From positions 46,837-110,836 of the forward strand of contig CAZUOJ010000002.1 in the NCBI GenBank assembly GCA_964622325.1: a stretch of 64,000 bases of DNA, read 5' to 3'. Within the stretch, counting starts at the first letter, position 1, and every line of letters begins with the position of its first letter. Shown here piece by piece: positions 52,118-61,104 of the stretch. The notes under the pieces are model-generated. The model ran no database searches. It was given only the letters and a program-made list of their open reading frames with translations, and was not told where the DNA came from. Source of the stretch: JAJFUB01 sp964622325 (GTDB taxonomy: Bacteria; Armatimonadota; Zipacnadia; Zipacnadales; UBA11051). The position numbers were made by a program, and so were the translations under genes.

Positions 52118-52190
52118 TTGACTCTCATGCAAGCCCCTGATTATAATCGCTGTATAAATTGACAATTTTCGTCGCAACGAAACGACGAGG
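52118..52190 (+). promoter_or_regulatory. Promoter and leader of the type IV pilus cluster
   Basis: TTGACT (52118-52123) and TATAAT (52142-52147) are 18 bases apart. In the leader, TCGTCG (52169-52174) pairs with CGACGA (52183-52188), covering part of the ribosome-binding site ACGAGG. A competing stem, TTTCGT (52167-52172) with ACGAAA (52177-52182), would free it. The rest of 51878-52117 is AT/purine-rich without other features. Confidence 0.55.
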
Positions 52191-52198
52191 TGCGGCTT

Positions 52199-54052
52199 AT
52201 GCGCAGAGGCGGACGCAAACTCATTGGCCAGATGCTTATCGAGCGCGGCCTCATTACGCCTGAACAGCTGGATGAGGCGCTCGCCGCGCAGAAGCAAAGC
52301 ACGCAGCTGATCGGCGAAATTCTCGTGGATCTGGGCTATGTGCAGCGCCAGCAGCTTTACGAGACCTTAGCCGAACAGATGCGTGTGCCTTTTGTCAATC
52401 TTGTCGCAGCGCCTCCGGATCCGCGTGTGGCGACGCTTCTGGATCAGGAAACTGCCAAGCGCCTGAAGGCTTTGCCGTACGCCCGGGGTGATGGCACGAT
52501 TCGCGTGGCGATGGCGGAGCCGGAAGATGTGATGGCGCTGGATGATTTGAAGATGCGCTTGCAAGTGGCCGTGGAGCCGCTGCTGGCGGATCCTCAGGAT
52601 CTGGAGCGGGCGATTGAAAGGGCATTTAAGGAGGGGGGCGGCGCCGCTGGCGCGGGAGCCGCAGGGGCTGCTGTGAGCGCGGCGCCACAGCCCGCGCCGC
52701 AACGCGCGCGGCCGCAGCCAGCCACAGCCACGCCCGCGGATCGCTTCGGCATGGGGGATATGATGGCGCTGGCCGAATCGGTCAAAGATTCGGGCATTCT
52801 GGGCACGGATACGGCGGAGGATGAGGATGCGGAGCAGCGTGTGGAGACGGATCGGATTGCGGATGTGGCGGATGAGGCGCCCATCATTCGCATCGCGAAA
52901 GTGCTCATCCAGCGCGCTGTTCAGGAGCGCGCCAGCGACATCCATGTGGAGCCGGCGCGCAATGGCGTCCGCATTCGCTATCGCATTGACGGCGTGCTGC
53001 ATGAAGTGATGCGGCTGCCCAAATATGTCCACGCGCCACTTATCTCCCGCTTCAAAATTATGTCGGGAATGAACATTGCTGAGCGCCGCGTGCCCCAGGA
53101 CGGCCGTATTCATGTGCGTCACGCCGGCAAAGATTACGATCTGCGCTCCTCCGTTATCCCCACGACGATTGGCGAAAAATTCGTTATGCGGATTCTGGAC
53201 AAAAGCTCCATTCAGGTGGGGCTGGAGCAACTGGGGATGTTGCCGGAAATGCAGGCCCGCGTGGAAAAGCTCATCATTCAGCCCAATGGCATGATTTTGT
53301 CCACAGGGCCCACGGGATCGGGCAAGACCACGACGCAATATGCCATTTTGAATCGCATCAATTCGGTGGAAACGAACATTATCACTATTGAGGATCCGGT
53401 GGAATATGAGCTGGAGGGCATCAGCCAGGTTCATGTGAACCGTAAAGCGGGCCTGACCTTCGCGGTGGCGCTGAAATACTTCTTGCGTCAGGACCCGGAT
53501 GTCATTCTGGTGGGCGAAATCCGCGACCTGGAAACTTCAGAAATCGCTATTCAGGCCGCTCTGACGGGGCACTTGGTGCTTTCCACTTTGCACACGAACG
53601 ACGCGCCCTCCACTGTGACGCGTCTTGTGGATATGGGCGTGGAGCCGTTCTTGATTGCTTCTTCGGTTATTGCCTCGCTCTCGCAGCGTCTGGCGCGGCG
53701 CATTTGTCCCGACTGCAAAGAAGAATATCAGCCGCGGCGGGACTTGCTGTTGGGCTTTGGCTTTGATCCAGATGATCCGGCCAATCGGGAGCAAAAGTTT
53801 TATCGGGGCCGCGGCTGTGAAAATTGCCGTTATACGGGCTATCGGGGCCGCATTGGCATCTTCGAGCTGATGGAAATGAATCAGGAAATCGCGGAATTGA
53901 TTGTAAAGCGCGCCTCCGCCGGACAAATCAAAGAGGCTGCTCTGGCCGCAGGAATGGTCACATTGGCCCAGGACGGCTTTACGAAGGCCAAGCTGGGCTA
54001 TACAAATCCTGACGATCTGGTGCGCGTCGTGTTTACGGCCGGCAGCATGTAA
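52199..54052 (+). CDS. pilB: Type IV pilus extension ATPase PilB (GspE family)
   Basis: The protein has 617 residues. The N-terminal T2SSE_N domain (IGQMLIERGLITPEQLDEAL...) and an Ala/Pro-rich linker (about 148-185) precede the core ATPase. Core motifs are the Asp/His-box region ERASDIHVEPARNGVRIRYR, Walker A GPTGSGKTTTQYA, VGEIRDLETSEIAIQAALTG, STLHTNDAPSTVTRL and the zinc cysteines CPDC...CENCRYTGYRG. PilB powers pilin polymerisation at the inner membrane. The ATG at 52199 (ACGAGG 8 bases upstream) is preferred over a GTG 9 bases earlier. It heads the cluster pilB-pilT-pilC-pilD. Confidence 0.95.
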   Translation: MRRGGRKLIGQMLIERGLITPEQLDEALAAQKQSTQLIGEILVDLGYVQRQQLYETLAEQMRVPFVNLVAAPPDPRVATLLDQETAKRLKALPYARGDGTIRVAMAEPEDVMALDDLKMRLQVAVEPLLADPQDLERAIERAFKEGGGAAGAGAAGAAVSAAPQPAPQRARPQPATATPADRFGMGDMMALAESVKDSGILGTDTAEDEDAEQRVETDRIADVADEAPIIRIAKVLIQRAVQERASDIHVEPARNGVRIRYRIDGVLHEVMRLPKYVHAPLISRFKIMSGMNIAERRVPQDGRIHVRHAGKDYDLRSSVIPTTIGEKFVMRILDKSSIQVGLEQLGMLPEMQARVEKLIIQPNGMILSTGPTGSGKTTTQYAILNRINSVETNIITIEDPVEYELEGISQVHVNRKAGLTFAVALKYFLRQDPDVILVGEIRDLETSEIAIQAALTGHLVLSTLHTNDAPSTVTRLVDMGVEPFLIASSVIASLSQRLARRICPDCKEEYQPRRDLLLGFGFDPDDPANREQKFYRGRGCENCRYTGYRGRIGIFELMEMNQEIAELIVKRASAGQIKEAALAAGMVTLAQDGFTKAKLGYTNPDDLVRVVFTAGSM

Positions 54053-54226
54053 AGACAGCGCCGATAATGAGGGCCTCTGTCAACCAGCTGAGAGGAAACC
54101 GCAGCGAATAAGAGAAGAAACTGAATCGATTATAATTTATAATAAAAAAATAAGAAAAGCCGCGTGGAAGGAGATGTGAGGCGATAAGCGGCTCATCATT
54201 CCACGAGCGAGTAAATTAAGGGAGCG

Positions 54227-55381
54227 ATGGATATGGCGCAAAATCCGGGAGTTCCGCAAAACCCCGGGGGAATGGCCGTCCGGCGGCCAGCGTCCACGCA
54301 GCGGACGCCCATTGAGGATGTCCATATAGATGAATTACTGGAGATCGTCGTGGAGGCGAATGCCTCCGATTTGCATCTGGCGGTGGGGCTGCCGCCCGTG
54401 ATGCGCGTGGACGGCGAGCTGAAGGCGATGCGCTATACGCCTTTGACGCCGGAAGTGTCTCAGCGCCTGATATATGACATTTTGACGGATGAGCAGATTC
54501 AGCGCTTTGAGACGGAGCTGGAGCTGGACTGCTCGTATCAGCTGCGCAAACTGGCGCGCTTTCGCGTCAATGTGTTCCGCGATCGGGGGACCGTGGCCGG
54601 GGCATTTCGTCTGATTCCCACGCGCATTCCGACTATTCAGGAACTGGGCTTGCCGCCGGTGATTGAAAAATTGGCGCGGCGGCCCCGCGGGCTCATCCTT
54701 GTCACGGGCCCCACTGGCAGCGGCAAATCCACGACCTTAGCCGCCATCATCAATCAAATCAACAATGAGCGCGCCGTCCATATCATCACAATTGAAGATC
54801 CGATAGAATATCTGCACACGCACAAGAAATGCATCATCAATCAGCGGGAATTAGGCCAGGACACCCATGCGTTCCAAAATGCCCTGCGCGCCAGTTTGCG
54901 CGAAGATCCCGATGTGCTGCTCGTGGGCGAAATGCGGGATCTGGAGACTATCAAGTTAGCCATCACCTGTGCGGAAACAGGGCACTTGGTGATGGCGACG
55001 CTGCATACGAATAATGCCGCCGAATCCGTGGACCGCATTATTGATGTGTTCCCGGCGCAGGAACAGGAACAAATCCGCGTGCAGCTGTCCAACAACCTGG
55101 TCGCCATTTTGTCGCAGCAGCTTTTGCCGCGGGCGGGGCAGCCGGGCCGCGTGGCGGCGGTGGAGGTGATGGTGGCCAATTCCGCCATCCGCAACCTCAT
55201 CCGGGAAAACAAGGCGCATCAAATGAATTCCATTATTCAGACAAGCGCGGATGAGGGAATGCAGACAATGGATCAGGCGCTGCGGGATCTGGTGCGCCAG
55301 AGCCTGATTACTTACGAAGTGGCGATGGAGCGAGCCCAAAATCCGCAAGAACTGGAGAAGCTGCTTTCTGGAGAAGCTTAG
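54227..55381 (+). CDS. pilT: Type IV pilus retraction ATPase PilT
   Basis: This 384-residue PilT has a PAS-like N-domain (IDELLEIVVEANASDLHLAV), Walker A VTGPTGSGKSTTLAAI, IITIEDPIEYLHTHKKCIIN, the Walker B/His-box region DPDVLLVGEMRDLETIKLAI, ATLHTNNAAESVDRIIDVFP and the AIRNLIRENKAHQM motif diagnostic of PilT. A Pro/Arg-rich N-terminal 30 residues is extra. It drives pilus retraction, as in twitching and DNA uptake. GGGAG precedes the ATG. The 174 bases between pilB and pilT hold TATAAT-like stretches but no convincing promoter. Confidence 0.95.
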   Translation: MDMAQNPGVPQNPGGMAVRRPASTQRTPIEDVHIDELLEIVVEANASDLHLAVGLPPVMRVDGELKAMRYTPLTPEVSQRLIYDILTDEQIQRFETELELDCSYQLRKLARFRVNVFRDRGTVAGAFRLIPTRIPTIQELGLPPVIEKLARRPRGLILVTGPTGSGKSTTLAAIINQINNERAVHIITIEDPIEYLHTHKKCIINQRELGQDTHAFQNALRASLREDPDVLLVGEMRDLETIKLAITCAETGHLVMATLHTNNAAESVDRIIDVFPAQEQEQIRVQLSNNLVAILSQQLLPRAGQPGRVAAVEVMVANSAIRNLIRENKAHQMNSIIQTSADEGMQTMDQALRDLVRQSLITYEVAMERAQNPQELEKLLSGEA

Positions 55382-55420
55382 TGTCCGAAGCGAATGGCCT
55401 GGCCCCAGACTATCCGGAGA

Positions 55421-55472
55421 CAAAAGCTGGCAGGATATAATTCAGGATATGATGTGCGTTTGCCAGCTTTTG
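55421..55472. terminator. Perfect 12-bp inverted repeat between pilT and pilC
   Basis: CAAAAGCTGGCA (55421-55432) is matched by TGCCAGCTTTTG (55461-55472). The 28-base loop contains GGATAT twice. The arm ends with TTTTG and the other side starts CAAAA, so it could weakly terminate in either direction. It could also be a stabilising or processing stem within the pil transcript. Confidence 0.5.
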
Positions 55473-55570
55473 CGAAAAGGACTTGCTATTTAGGGCATTA
55501 GGCATTCGTTCAAGACGCGAATAGAAAGAAAATTGTTTATAGCGAGGCTCGTCGGAAAGAGGAGTCGGCT

Positions 55571-56806
55571 ATGCCCACATTTACTTATGTAGCCAAAGAC
55601 AAGACGGGCAAGGATATTCAGGGCCAGCAGGACGCCCCTAATAAGGACGCGCTGATTAAAAATTTGCGCGCCAAGGGGCTGGTCGTGAGCTCGGTAACGG
55701 AGGAAAAGGCGGTCACGCGCGCCAAGCGGAAAGCAGGCGGTTTTCGGCTGTTTGGCGGGCGCGTGAGCTTGAAGGATTTGTCCATCTTTTGCCGGCAGTT
55801 TGCCACTATGATTAATGCCGGTGTGTCGCTGGTGCGTTGTCTGGATGTGTTGGAGCAGCAAACAAACAGCCCTCGCCTGAAAGAGATTATCCGGGACATC
55901 GAGGCCGAGGTCCAGGGGGGCGCCACGCTGTCGCGCTCGATGGCCAAATTCCCGCGGGTCTTTTCCGAACTGGCGGTGGGTCTGGTCCGGGCCGGCGAAG
56001 TGGGCGGCGTGCTGGACGAAACGCTGGATCGTCTGGCAACCTTCCTGGAAAAAGATATGGAATTGCGCCGGAAAGTCAAATCTTCTATGACATATCCGGT
56101 GCTCGTGATGATTGTGGCGGTCGGGATTGTGATTTTCCTCGTGACTTTCATCCTGCCCAAATTCATCAGCCTGTTTACGGAGCTCGGGATGTCGGAGGAC
56201 AAATTCCCGCTGCCGACCTTGCTTTTGATGCGCGCCAGCAATTTCTTGACGAGCAAATGGTACATTATGATTGGCGTCGTCGTGGCTTCCGTCATCGCCA
56301 TCAATCGCATAAAAGCGACGAAGACAGGCAAACGCTATTACGATATTGTGAAGCTGAAGGTGCCGGTTTTCGGCTCCTTAAATCATAAAATCGCGATTGC
56401 GCGTTTTGCGCGGACATTCTCCACGCTGTTGTCCTCCGGAGTGCCCATTTTGCAGGCGATGGAGACCGTGGCGGGCACCGTGGACAATGACATCATTGCC
56501 GATGCGATTTTGCTGTCCCGGGCGGCCATTCGTGAGGGGGAGACAATCGCTGATCCGCTGGCCGCCAGCAAGATGTTCCCGCCCATGGTTGTGCAGATGA
56601 TTACAATTGGGGAGGAGACGGGGCAGCTGGACTCCATGCTGTCCAAGATTGCCGATTTCTATGAGGCGGAAGTGGATGCGGCGCTGGAAAGCCTGACGTC
56701 CGCGCTGGAGCCGGTGCTCATTGTGTTTTTGGGCGTCGTTGTAGGCTTTATCGTTATCTCCATGTTCTTGCCGCTGGTGGCGATTATCGGCGAGCTGTCG
56801 CAATAG
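55571..56806 (+). CDS. pilC: Type IV pilus inner-membrane platform protein PilC (GspF family)
   Basis: The protein has 411 residues. It begins MPTFTYVAKDKTGKDIQGQQ, and the first T2SSF domain (LKDLSIFCRQFATMINAGVS) precedes a transmembrane segment (VLVMIVAVGIVIFLVTFILP). The second T2SSF domain contains FARTFSTLLSSGVPILQAME and MVVQMITIGEETGQLDSML, and the C-terminal helix is VLIVFLGVVVGFIVISMFLP. PilC couples the ATPases to pilin insertion. GAGGAG precedes the ATG. It is followed by a terminator before pilD. Confidence 0.96.
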   Translation: MPTFTYVAKDKTGKDIQGQQDAPNKDALIKNLRAKGLVVSSVTEEKAVTRAKRKAGGFRLFGGRVSLKDLSIFCRQFATMINAGVSLVRCLDVLEQQTNSPRLKEIIRDIEAEVQGGATLSRSMAKFPRVFSELAVGLVRAGEVGGVLDETLDRLATFLEKDMELRRKVKSSMTYPVLVMIVAVGIVIFLVTFILPKFISLFTELGMSEDKFPLPTLLLMRASNFLTSKWYIMIGVVVASVIAINRIKATKTGKRYYDIVKLKVPVFGSLNHKIAIARFARTFSTLLSSGVPILQAMETVAGTVDNDIIADAILLSRAAIREGETIADPLAASKMFPPMVVQMITIGEETGQLDSMLSKIADFYEAEVDAALESLTSALEPVLIVFLGVVVGFIVISMFLPLVAIIGELSQ

Positions 56807-56855
56807 GGGGCGGCCTGCTGATGGAAAGAGCCATCTAGAATCCAAAGATTCCCCG

Positions 56856-56884
56856 GCCGGCTGAATGACAAGCCGGCTTTTATT
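56856..56884 (+). terminator. Intrinsic terminator after pilC
   Basis: GCCGGCT (56856-56862) and AGCCGGC (56871-56877) form a 7-bp GC-rich stem with an 8-base loop, followed by TTTTATT. It ends 11 bases before the pilD start, so pilD is either read through or has its own start site. Confidence 0.7.
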
Positions 56885-56895
56885 GTGGATAGAAA

Positions 56896-57759
56896 ATGTC
56901 CGAATTGGCGCTGTCGACCGGGATAGGGTTGTTTTTTTTATTTGCGCTGGGGGCGGCTCTGGGGAGCTTTCTCAATGTAGTCATCTATCGGCTGCCTCGG
57001 GCCGAATCGCTTCTGCGTCCTCCCTCCCATTGTTTTAGTTGTGGCGCCCGTCTGCGCTTCTGGGATCTCATCCCCGTGTTGTCCTATCTGTGGCTGCGGG
57101 GGCGCTGCCGGCATTGTGGCGCTTCGTTCAGCCCGCGCTACGCGCTCGTGGAAGCGGCCAGCGGGCTTTTGGCGGTGGCCAGTGTCCTGCTCTATGGGCC
57201 CACTTTATTTGCCGCCGCGGTTTTTATCGTCTGCATGTGTCTCCTCGCCATTTTTTTCATTGATTGGGATTATATGATTATTCCCGATGAGCTTGTTGCG
57301 ATCATTGCCGTGCTGGGGCTATTGCAAGACGGCTGGGCCATTGTAAAACATCAGGCTCCTTTGTTGTCTTTTGCCGATCCGCTGCGGATTGGCGTCGGGG
57401 AGGGGCTGCGGACTTTTTATTGGCCCAGCTCGCTCATCGGCATGCTTGTGGGGGCAGGCCTGTTTTTATTTTTGGGCTGGATTTTTGAAAAGATTACAGG
57501 CAAGCCGAGCATGGGGGGCGGGGATGTGAAATTAGCGGGGGCGATGGGCGCCTGGCTGGGGCCAGGCTATTTGTTTTTAGCGTATTTTATTCTGGCAGTT
57601 GTGACGGGGGCCGTCGTCGGCGTTATCGCGATGGCAGCGGGGAAGCGGGGCCGGCGGGATTATATTCCGTTTGGGCCGATGCTTGCGGCTGCGGGGATCG
57701 CAATGATGCTGTGGGGGGATATAATCGGTCCCTGGATTTTGCAGCGCTTCGGGGGATGA
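56896..57759 (+). CDS. pilD: Prepilin peptidase / N-methyltransferase PilD (A24 family)
   Basis: The protein has 287 residues and about 7-8 transmembrane helices. The N-terminal methylase part has the zinc cysteines CFSC and CRHC around the RFWDLIPVLSYL segment. The aspartic peptidase part has DWDYMIIPDEL and MGGGDVKLAGAMGAW with both catalytic Asp residues. It cleaves and N-methylates the pilin leaders encoded downstream. It starts just after a hairpin terminator. Confidence 0.95.
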   Translation: MSELALSTGIGLFFLFALGAALGSFLNVVIYRLPRAESLLRPPSHCFSCGARLRFWDLIPVLSYLWLRGRCRHCGASFSPRYALVEAASGLLAVASVLLYGPTLFAAAVFIVCMCLLAIFFIDWDYMIIPDELVAIIAVLGLLQDGWAIVKHQAPLLSFADPLRIGVGEGLRTFYWPSSLIGMLVGAGLFLFLGWIFEKITGKPSMGGGDVKLAGAMGAWLGPGYLFLAYFILAVVTGAVVGVIAMAAGKRGRRDYIPFGPMLAAAGIAMMLWGDIIGPWILQRFGG

Positions 57760-58219
57760 AACAGGCATTGGGGCACGAGAGCGAGAGGAGGCGGCGAATA
57801 GAATTATGTTTTGAATTGTGGCAACATCTCACTTCCGCCCACGCAAAAAGCCAAAAATGAGAGGAAAAGGGCTCAAAAAGCGAATAAAGCGCCATAAAGA
57901 GGGATATAATAAAAGGGAAAGGAATAGAAATAAAAGTGTGGCGGCGAAAAGCCGTCATATTTTATGCGGCGTGAAAGCTTGAAAGCAAAGAAAGACTCGC
58001 AAAAATTCGCCAAAAAGGTTTGCCCCAATACAGTGAGGGGAAAGATAAAAAACAGAAACAATCTAAGGCACAAAATACACACATTTCAGATTAGAGGTGC
58101 CGAAAGCCATTTGAGGCGCCAGGCACAAAAAGGATACATGACAGGCTCGTCAGAGGAGATGTTCAGCCGAACTTTCCGCTGGCGCAAGCCCCAGGAAGGG
58201 CTACAGGAGGAGCAGCAAT
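57760..58219 (+). other. 460-base non-coding stretch ahead of the pilin genes
   Basis: No convincing coding frame is present. TATAAT occurs at 57905-57910 without a good -35 partner. AGGAGG near 58206 is the ribosome-binding site of the first pilin gene. The region is purine-rich. No riboswitch or tRNA was recognised. Confidence 0.5.
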
Positions 58220-58996
58220 ATGAAGCGGATACGACACGCGCGGGGCTTTTCGCTCATTGAACTGTTAGTCGTAATCAGCATCATCGTGATTCTGGCGGCA
58301 ATTTTGTTTCCTGTGTTTGGCTCAGTGCGTGAGAAGGCACGGCAGGCGCAATGCCGTTCTAATTTGCATCAGATTGCCATTGCGCTGGGGGAATATCGGG
58401 AGCGCTGGGGGCGCTATCCGCCGCCGCCGTATTACGATGCCAATGCGGGGCGCTGGATTGGCGGCGTCAGCGCGCTGTATCCGGATTTCATCACGGACAA
58501 AAACATTCTCATCTGTCCGGATGATCAGCAAATCGCGACCCGCAAGCAAACGGCAAAGGATGTCGTTTACAGCAGCTACAATGGGCTTGTTAATTCTAAC
58601 GACTGGAATTTTCAGACAATTGATGGCACGAATCCGGATGGGGGCGGGACAATTTCCGGGGGCCCCATGCGAACCTATAACTTCTTTGGCTATTGCCAGG
58701 AAGGCTATGATGTGTTCAATCTGACGAATTATCCGTTTAAGAGCACTTTGCCGGCGTGGCTGCACAATGAGGGGCTGAGCTGGCGGCATTATCCGCGACT
58801 GTTTAATCGCAATGCGCCGGATAATACGATCATCACTCATTGCGTCCATCATCGGCGTTTTTATCGGCGTGAGACTGCGCAGATGGATATTATTCTGACC
58901 CTGAATGGCCGCACGGCCACTGTGAATGTAAGCCAGATGGGCCGGGCGGGCTCGGATGAGGCGCATCCTTCCAAATGGGTGTCGCAGAAGGATTAA
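58220..58996 (+). CDS. Type IV pilin-like protein (Armatimonadota-style prepilin)
   Basis: This 258-residue protein has a short basic leader MKRIRHARG followed by FSLIELLVVISIIVILAAIL, a class III prepilin cleavage site (G before F, E at +5). FPVFGSVREKARQAQCRSNL then HQIAIALGEYRERWGRYP is the characteristic Armatimonadota continuation. The C-terminal globular part is unique apart from short motifs such as NTIITHCVHHRRFYRR. AGGAGG lies 9 bases before the ATG. It is exported and processed by PilD and probably forms a pseudopilus or minor pilin. Confidence 0.92.
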   Translation: MKRIRHARGFSLIELLVVISIIVILAAILFPVFGSVREKARQAQCRSNLHQIAIALGEYRERWGRYPPPPYYDANAGRWIGGVSALYPDFITDKNILICPDDQQIATRKQTAKDVVYSSYNGLVNSNDWNFQTIDGTNPDGGGTISGGPMRTYNFFGYCQEGYDVFNLTNYPFKSTLPAWLHNEGLSWRHYPRLFNRNAPDNTIITHCVHHRRFYRRETAQMDIILTLNGRTATVNVSQMGRAGSDEAHPSKWVSQKD

Positions 58997-59202
58997 GCCA
59001 TAGAGGCGCATGCCTGAACGCCTCCTGAGCAGGCGCCAGTTATGCGGAGGCGGGGCTTCATAAAGCGGCTCAAAGGGCACTGAAAAGCCTGGGGCGGAAA
59101 GATTTGAGCTTTAACATATTTTGAAGACTTCAAGACGCTCGGGAGCGCACAAAGCCTTCAGGCCAGCACGCAAAGCGCTCTGAGAAGAAGGCGAAAACGG
59201 CC

Positions 59203-61104
59203 ATGAGCATCATCGCACAGAGGAGACAATACGGGACACGACAGGGCTTGACGCTAGTGGAGCTGCTGATCGCGATGGTCGTGCTCCTCGTGGGGATTTA
59301 CACGGTGGCGGCAGGCTTTCCGCGCTTGCTTCATGCCATTCGTGGCGAGGGGGAGCGCACAATTATGGCGCGGCTGGCGGAGCAGGCGTTGAGCCGGCTG
59401 AGCGAAAATCCCTATGGCCTGCCCGACGCCATCACTGGCGGCGGGAGCGTGGCGCCCAAGAGCGTGCCCGAGGATTTGACTGCGCCGCATATTGCGCCCA
59501 CCGCGCTTCTGGATATCACGGAAGTGCGGGGCGAGAAGTTCCGTGTTCCCGCGCCCTACAATCCGCCGGGAACAACAGGCGGGACAGGCTATGGCTATTA
59601 TGTGCTGGCGCAGGGGCCCGCAGAATGCCCGGATTGGAACACGGGCTATCCCTATGTGTATATGCTGGTGCCGCTGGCGGAGCGGGAGGATGATCCCCGC
59701 GCTTCCGAGGCCATCGTCCAGGCAGGCAACTGGTTTTATGCTGATCGTGCGGGAGAAATCATTGTTCCGGCGACTGTGACGACGAAAGATGGCACGGAAA
59801 CGACTTCCTGGAATGTCAGCAACATCGTCGTGGATTATGCCTGGACAGCTCCGCCGCAGGGCCAAAACGATGCGGAGCCGATTGTGCATTATGTGCAACA
59901 GGAGACGCCCAGCGATGTGGAGTCGATCACTTTAACAGGCGGGCAGAATGGATTGGCCATACGCGTCCATCCGGCGCATTTGCCGGGCGGAATTCAGCTC
60001 GTGCCGGGCCGCACGCGCGTGTGGGCGCGCGTGGATTTCACGCGGGAAGAATTCGGGGACGCTTATCCGGATGCGCCGGGGCGTTATGTGCTGGACAATA
60101 ATTTTGGCCTGACCCTGTGTTTCCATCCGGCCGATGCGGGATTGACCCTGTATGTGGATTATCGGCTGCGGACTCATCAGACGCAGGAGGATCTGGATGC
60201 GGCGGCCAGCGGCGAAACCGTCCGGCCACGACGCCTGCTGCTGATGGCAGAGGATATTCCCATTGAATCCCGCAAGACGCGTGAGGACAACAATGGCGTG
60301 CCCTTTGGGGAAGTGCGCCTGGCTTTAAAGAACCTTGACACAGAGCCGCTGTTTACCACCGATTTGAGCGGCGCGGCGTTGCCGACGCCAGTGCATGTCC
60401 TGGCCGTGGATTTGCAGACCGGACAAATCTATACGGATGGGGCCGGCTTTGCCCTGCAGGATGAAAATTTGCATCCCCCCTTGCCGGATGGCTATCAGCA
60501 GGGGATTGTGACTTTTCCGCTGGAGATTTCTGGCCAGCGGGCGGAATATGTGGGCCACACGCTGCGCTTCTTTTATCGGACGCAAAATCTGCACACACTG
60601 CAAGTCCAGAAGGCGCCGCGCTATTATGTGGATGCCGAGACGGCGCAAAGCTATCTGGGCGATTATTTGCCGTCCGGCCAGGATGAGGCGGCGAGTCTGG
60701 CGGAAGTGGATTTCCGCACCTATCGCTTCACTATGCAGCCCTCACCCAATGATGCCAATTGGGAGCTGGGCGTGCTGGAATTCGGGCAATGGCTGAGCGA
60801 TGGGACATGGGCGACGGCCGAGTCCTCCTCCGGAGAGACAATCGCGGTGAGCTATTCGTATGTGTCTGCCCCCGGGAAACGAGAATATGTGTGGGGAGAG
60901 CTGCATACAATTCCGGAGGGCGGCCGGAAAGTCACGCTCAATCACGCGAGCCTGGCCGGGCAGCCCATTCATGTTCTGGCCGTGAACGGCGTTTCCGCCC
61001 GTGTGAAGGCGTACTGGCTCAATCGCACCGGGCGCGTGCAGACCTTTGACATAGAAACGCTCTTTTTGGCGCAGGCGCTGGGGCCCTTGCCCCGGGTGCA
61101 ATGA
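59203..61104 (+). CDS. Very large minor-pilin-like (PilV-type) protein
   Basis: The protein has 633 residues. The leader MSIIAQRRQYGTRQG is followed by LTLVELLIAMVVLLVGIYTV, a class III prepilin signal. A long beta-rich extracellular part follows, without cysteine-rich or recognisable enzyme domains; it contains repeated ideas such as NGLAIRVHPAHLPGGIQLVP and an end region HVLAVNGVSARVKAYWLN. Minor pilins are usually 150-250 residues, so this is unusually large and may decorate the fibre tip or bind ligands. The stop codon overlaps the next start (ATGA at 61101-61104). The 206-base leader is structured (stems near 59136-59180). Confidence 0.85.
   Translation: MSIIAQRRQYGTRQGLTLVELLIAMVVLLVGIYTVAAGFPRLLHAIRGEGERTIMARLAEQALSRLSENPYGLPDAITGGGSVAPKSVPEDLTAPHIAPTALLDITEVRGEKFRVPAPYNPPGTTGGTGYGYYVLAQGPAECPDWNTGYPYVYMLVPLAEREDDPRASEAIVQAGNWFYADRAGEIIVPATVTTKDGTETTSWNVSNIVVDYAWTAPPQGQNDAEPIVHYVQQETPSDVESITLTGGQNGLAIRVHPAHLPGGIQLVPGRTRVWARVDFTREEFGDAYPDAPGRYVLDNNFGLTLCFHPADAGLTLYVDYRLRTHQTQEDLDAAASGETVRPRRLLLMAEDIPIESRKTREDNNGVPFGEVRLALKNLDTEPLFTTDLSGAALPTPVHVLAVDLQTGQIYTDGAGFALQDENLHPPLPDGYQQGIVTFPLEISGQRAEYVGHTLRFFYRTQNLHTLQVQKAPRYYVDAETAQSYLGDYLPSGQDEAASLAEVDFRTYRFTMQPSPNDANWELGVLEFGQWLSDGTWATAESSSGETIAVSYSYVSAPGKREYVWGELHTIPEGGRKVTLNHASLAGQPIHVLAVNGVSARVKAYWLNRTGRVQTFDIETLFLAQALGPLPRVQ

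Noticed and set aside
57964..58260. Possible 98-residue protein in front of the first pilin
   Set aside because: It overlaps the pilin start, is highly basic, lacks a ribosome-binding site and resembles no family.
59100..59202. Cyclic-di-GMP (GEMM) riboswitch: GGGAGCGCACAAAGCC then TTCAGGCC looks similar
   Set aside because: The GGCAAACC half of the motif is missing, and the match is short.
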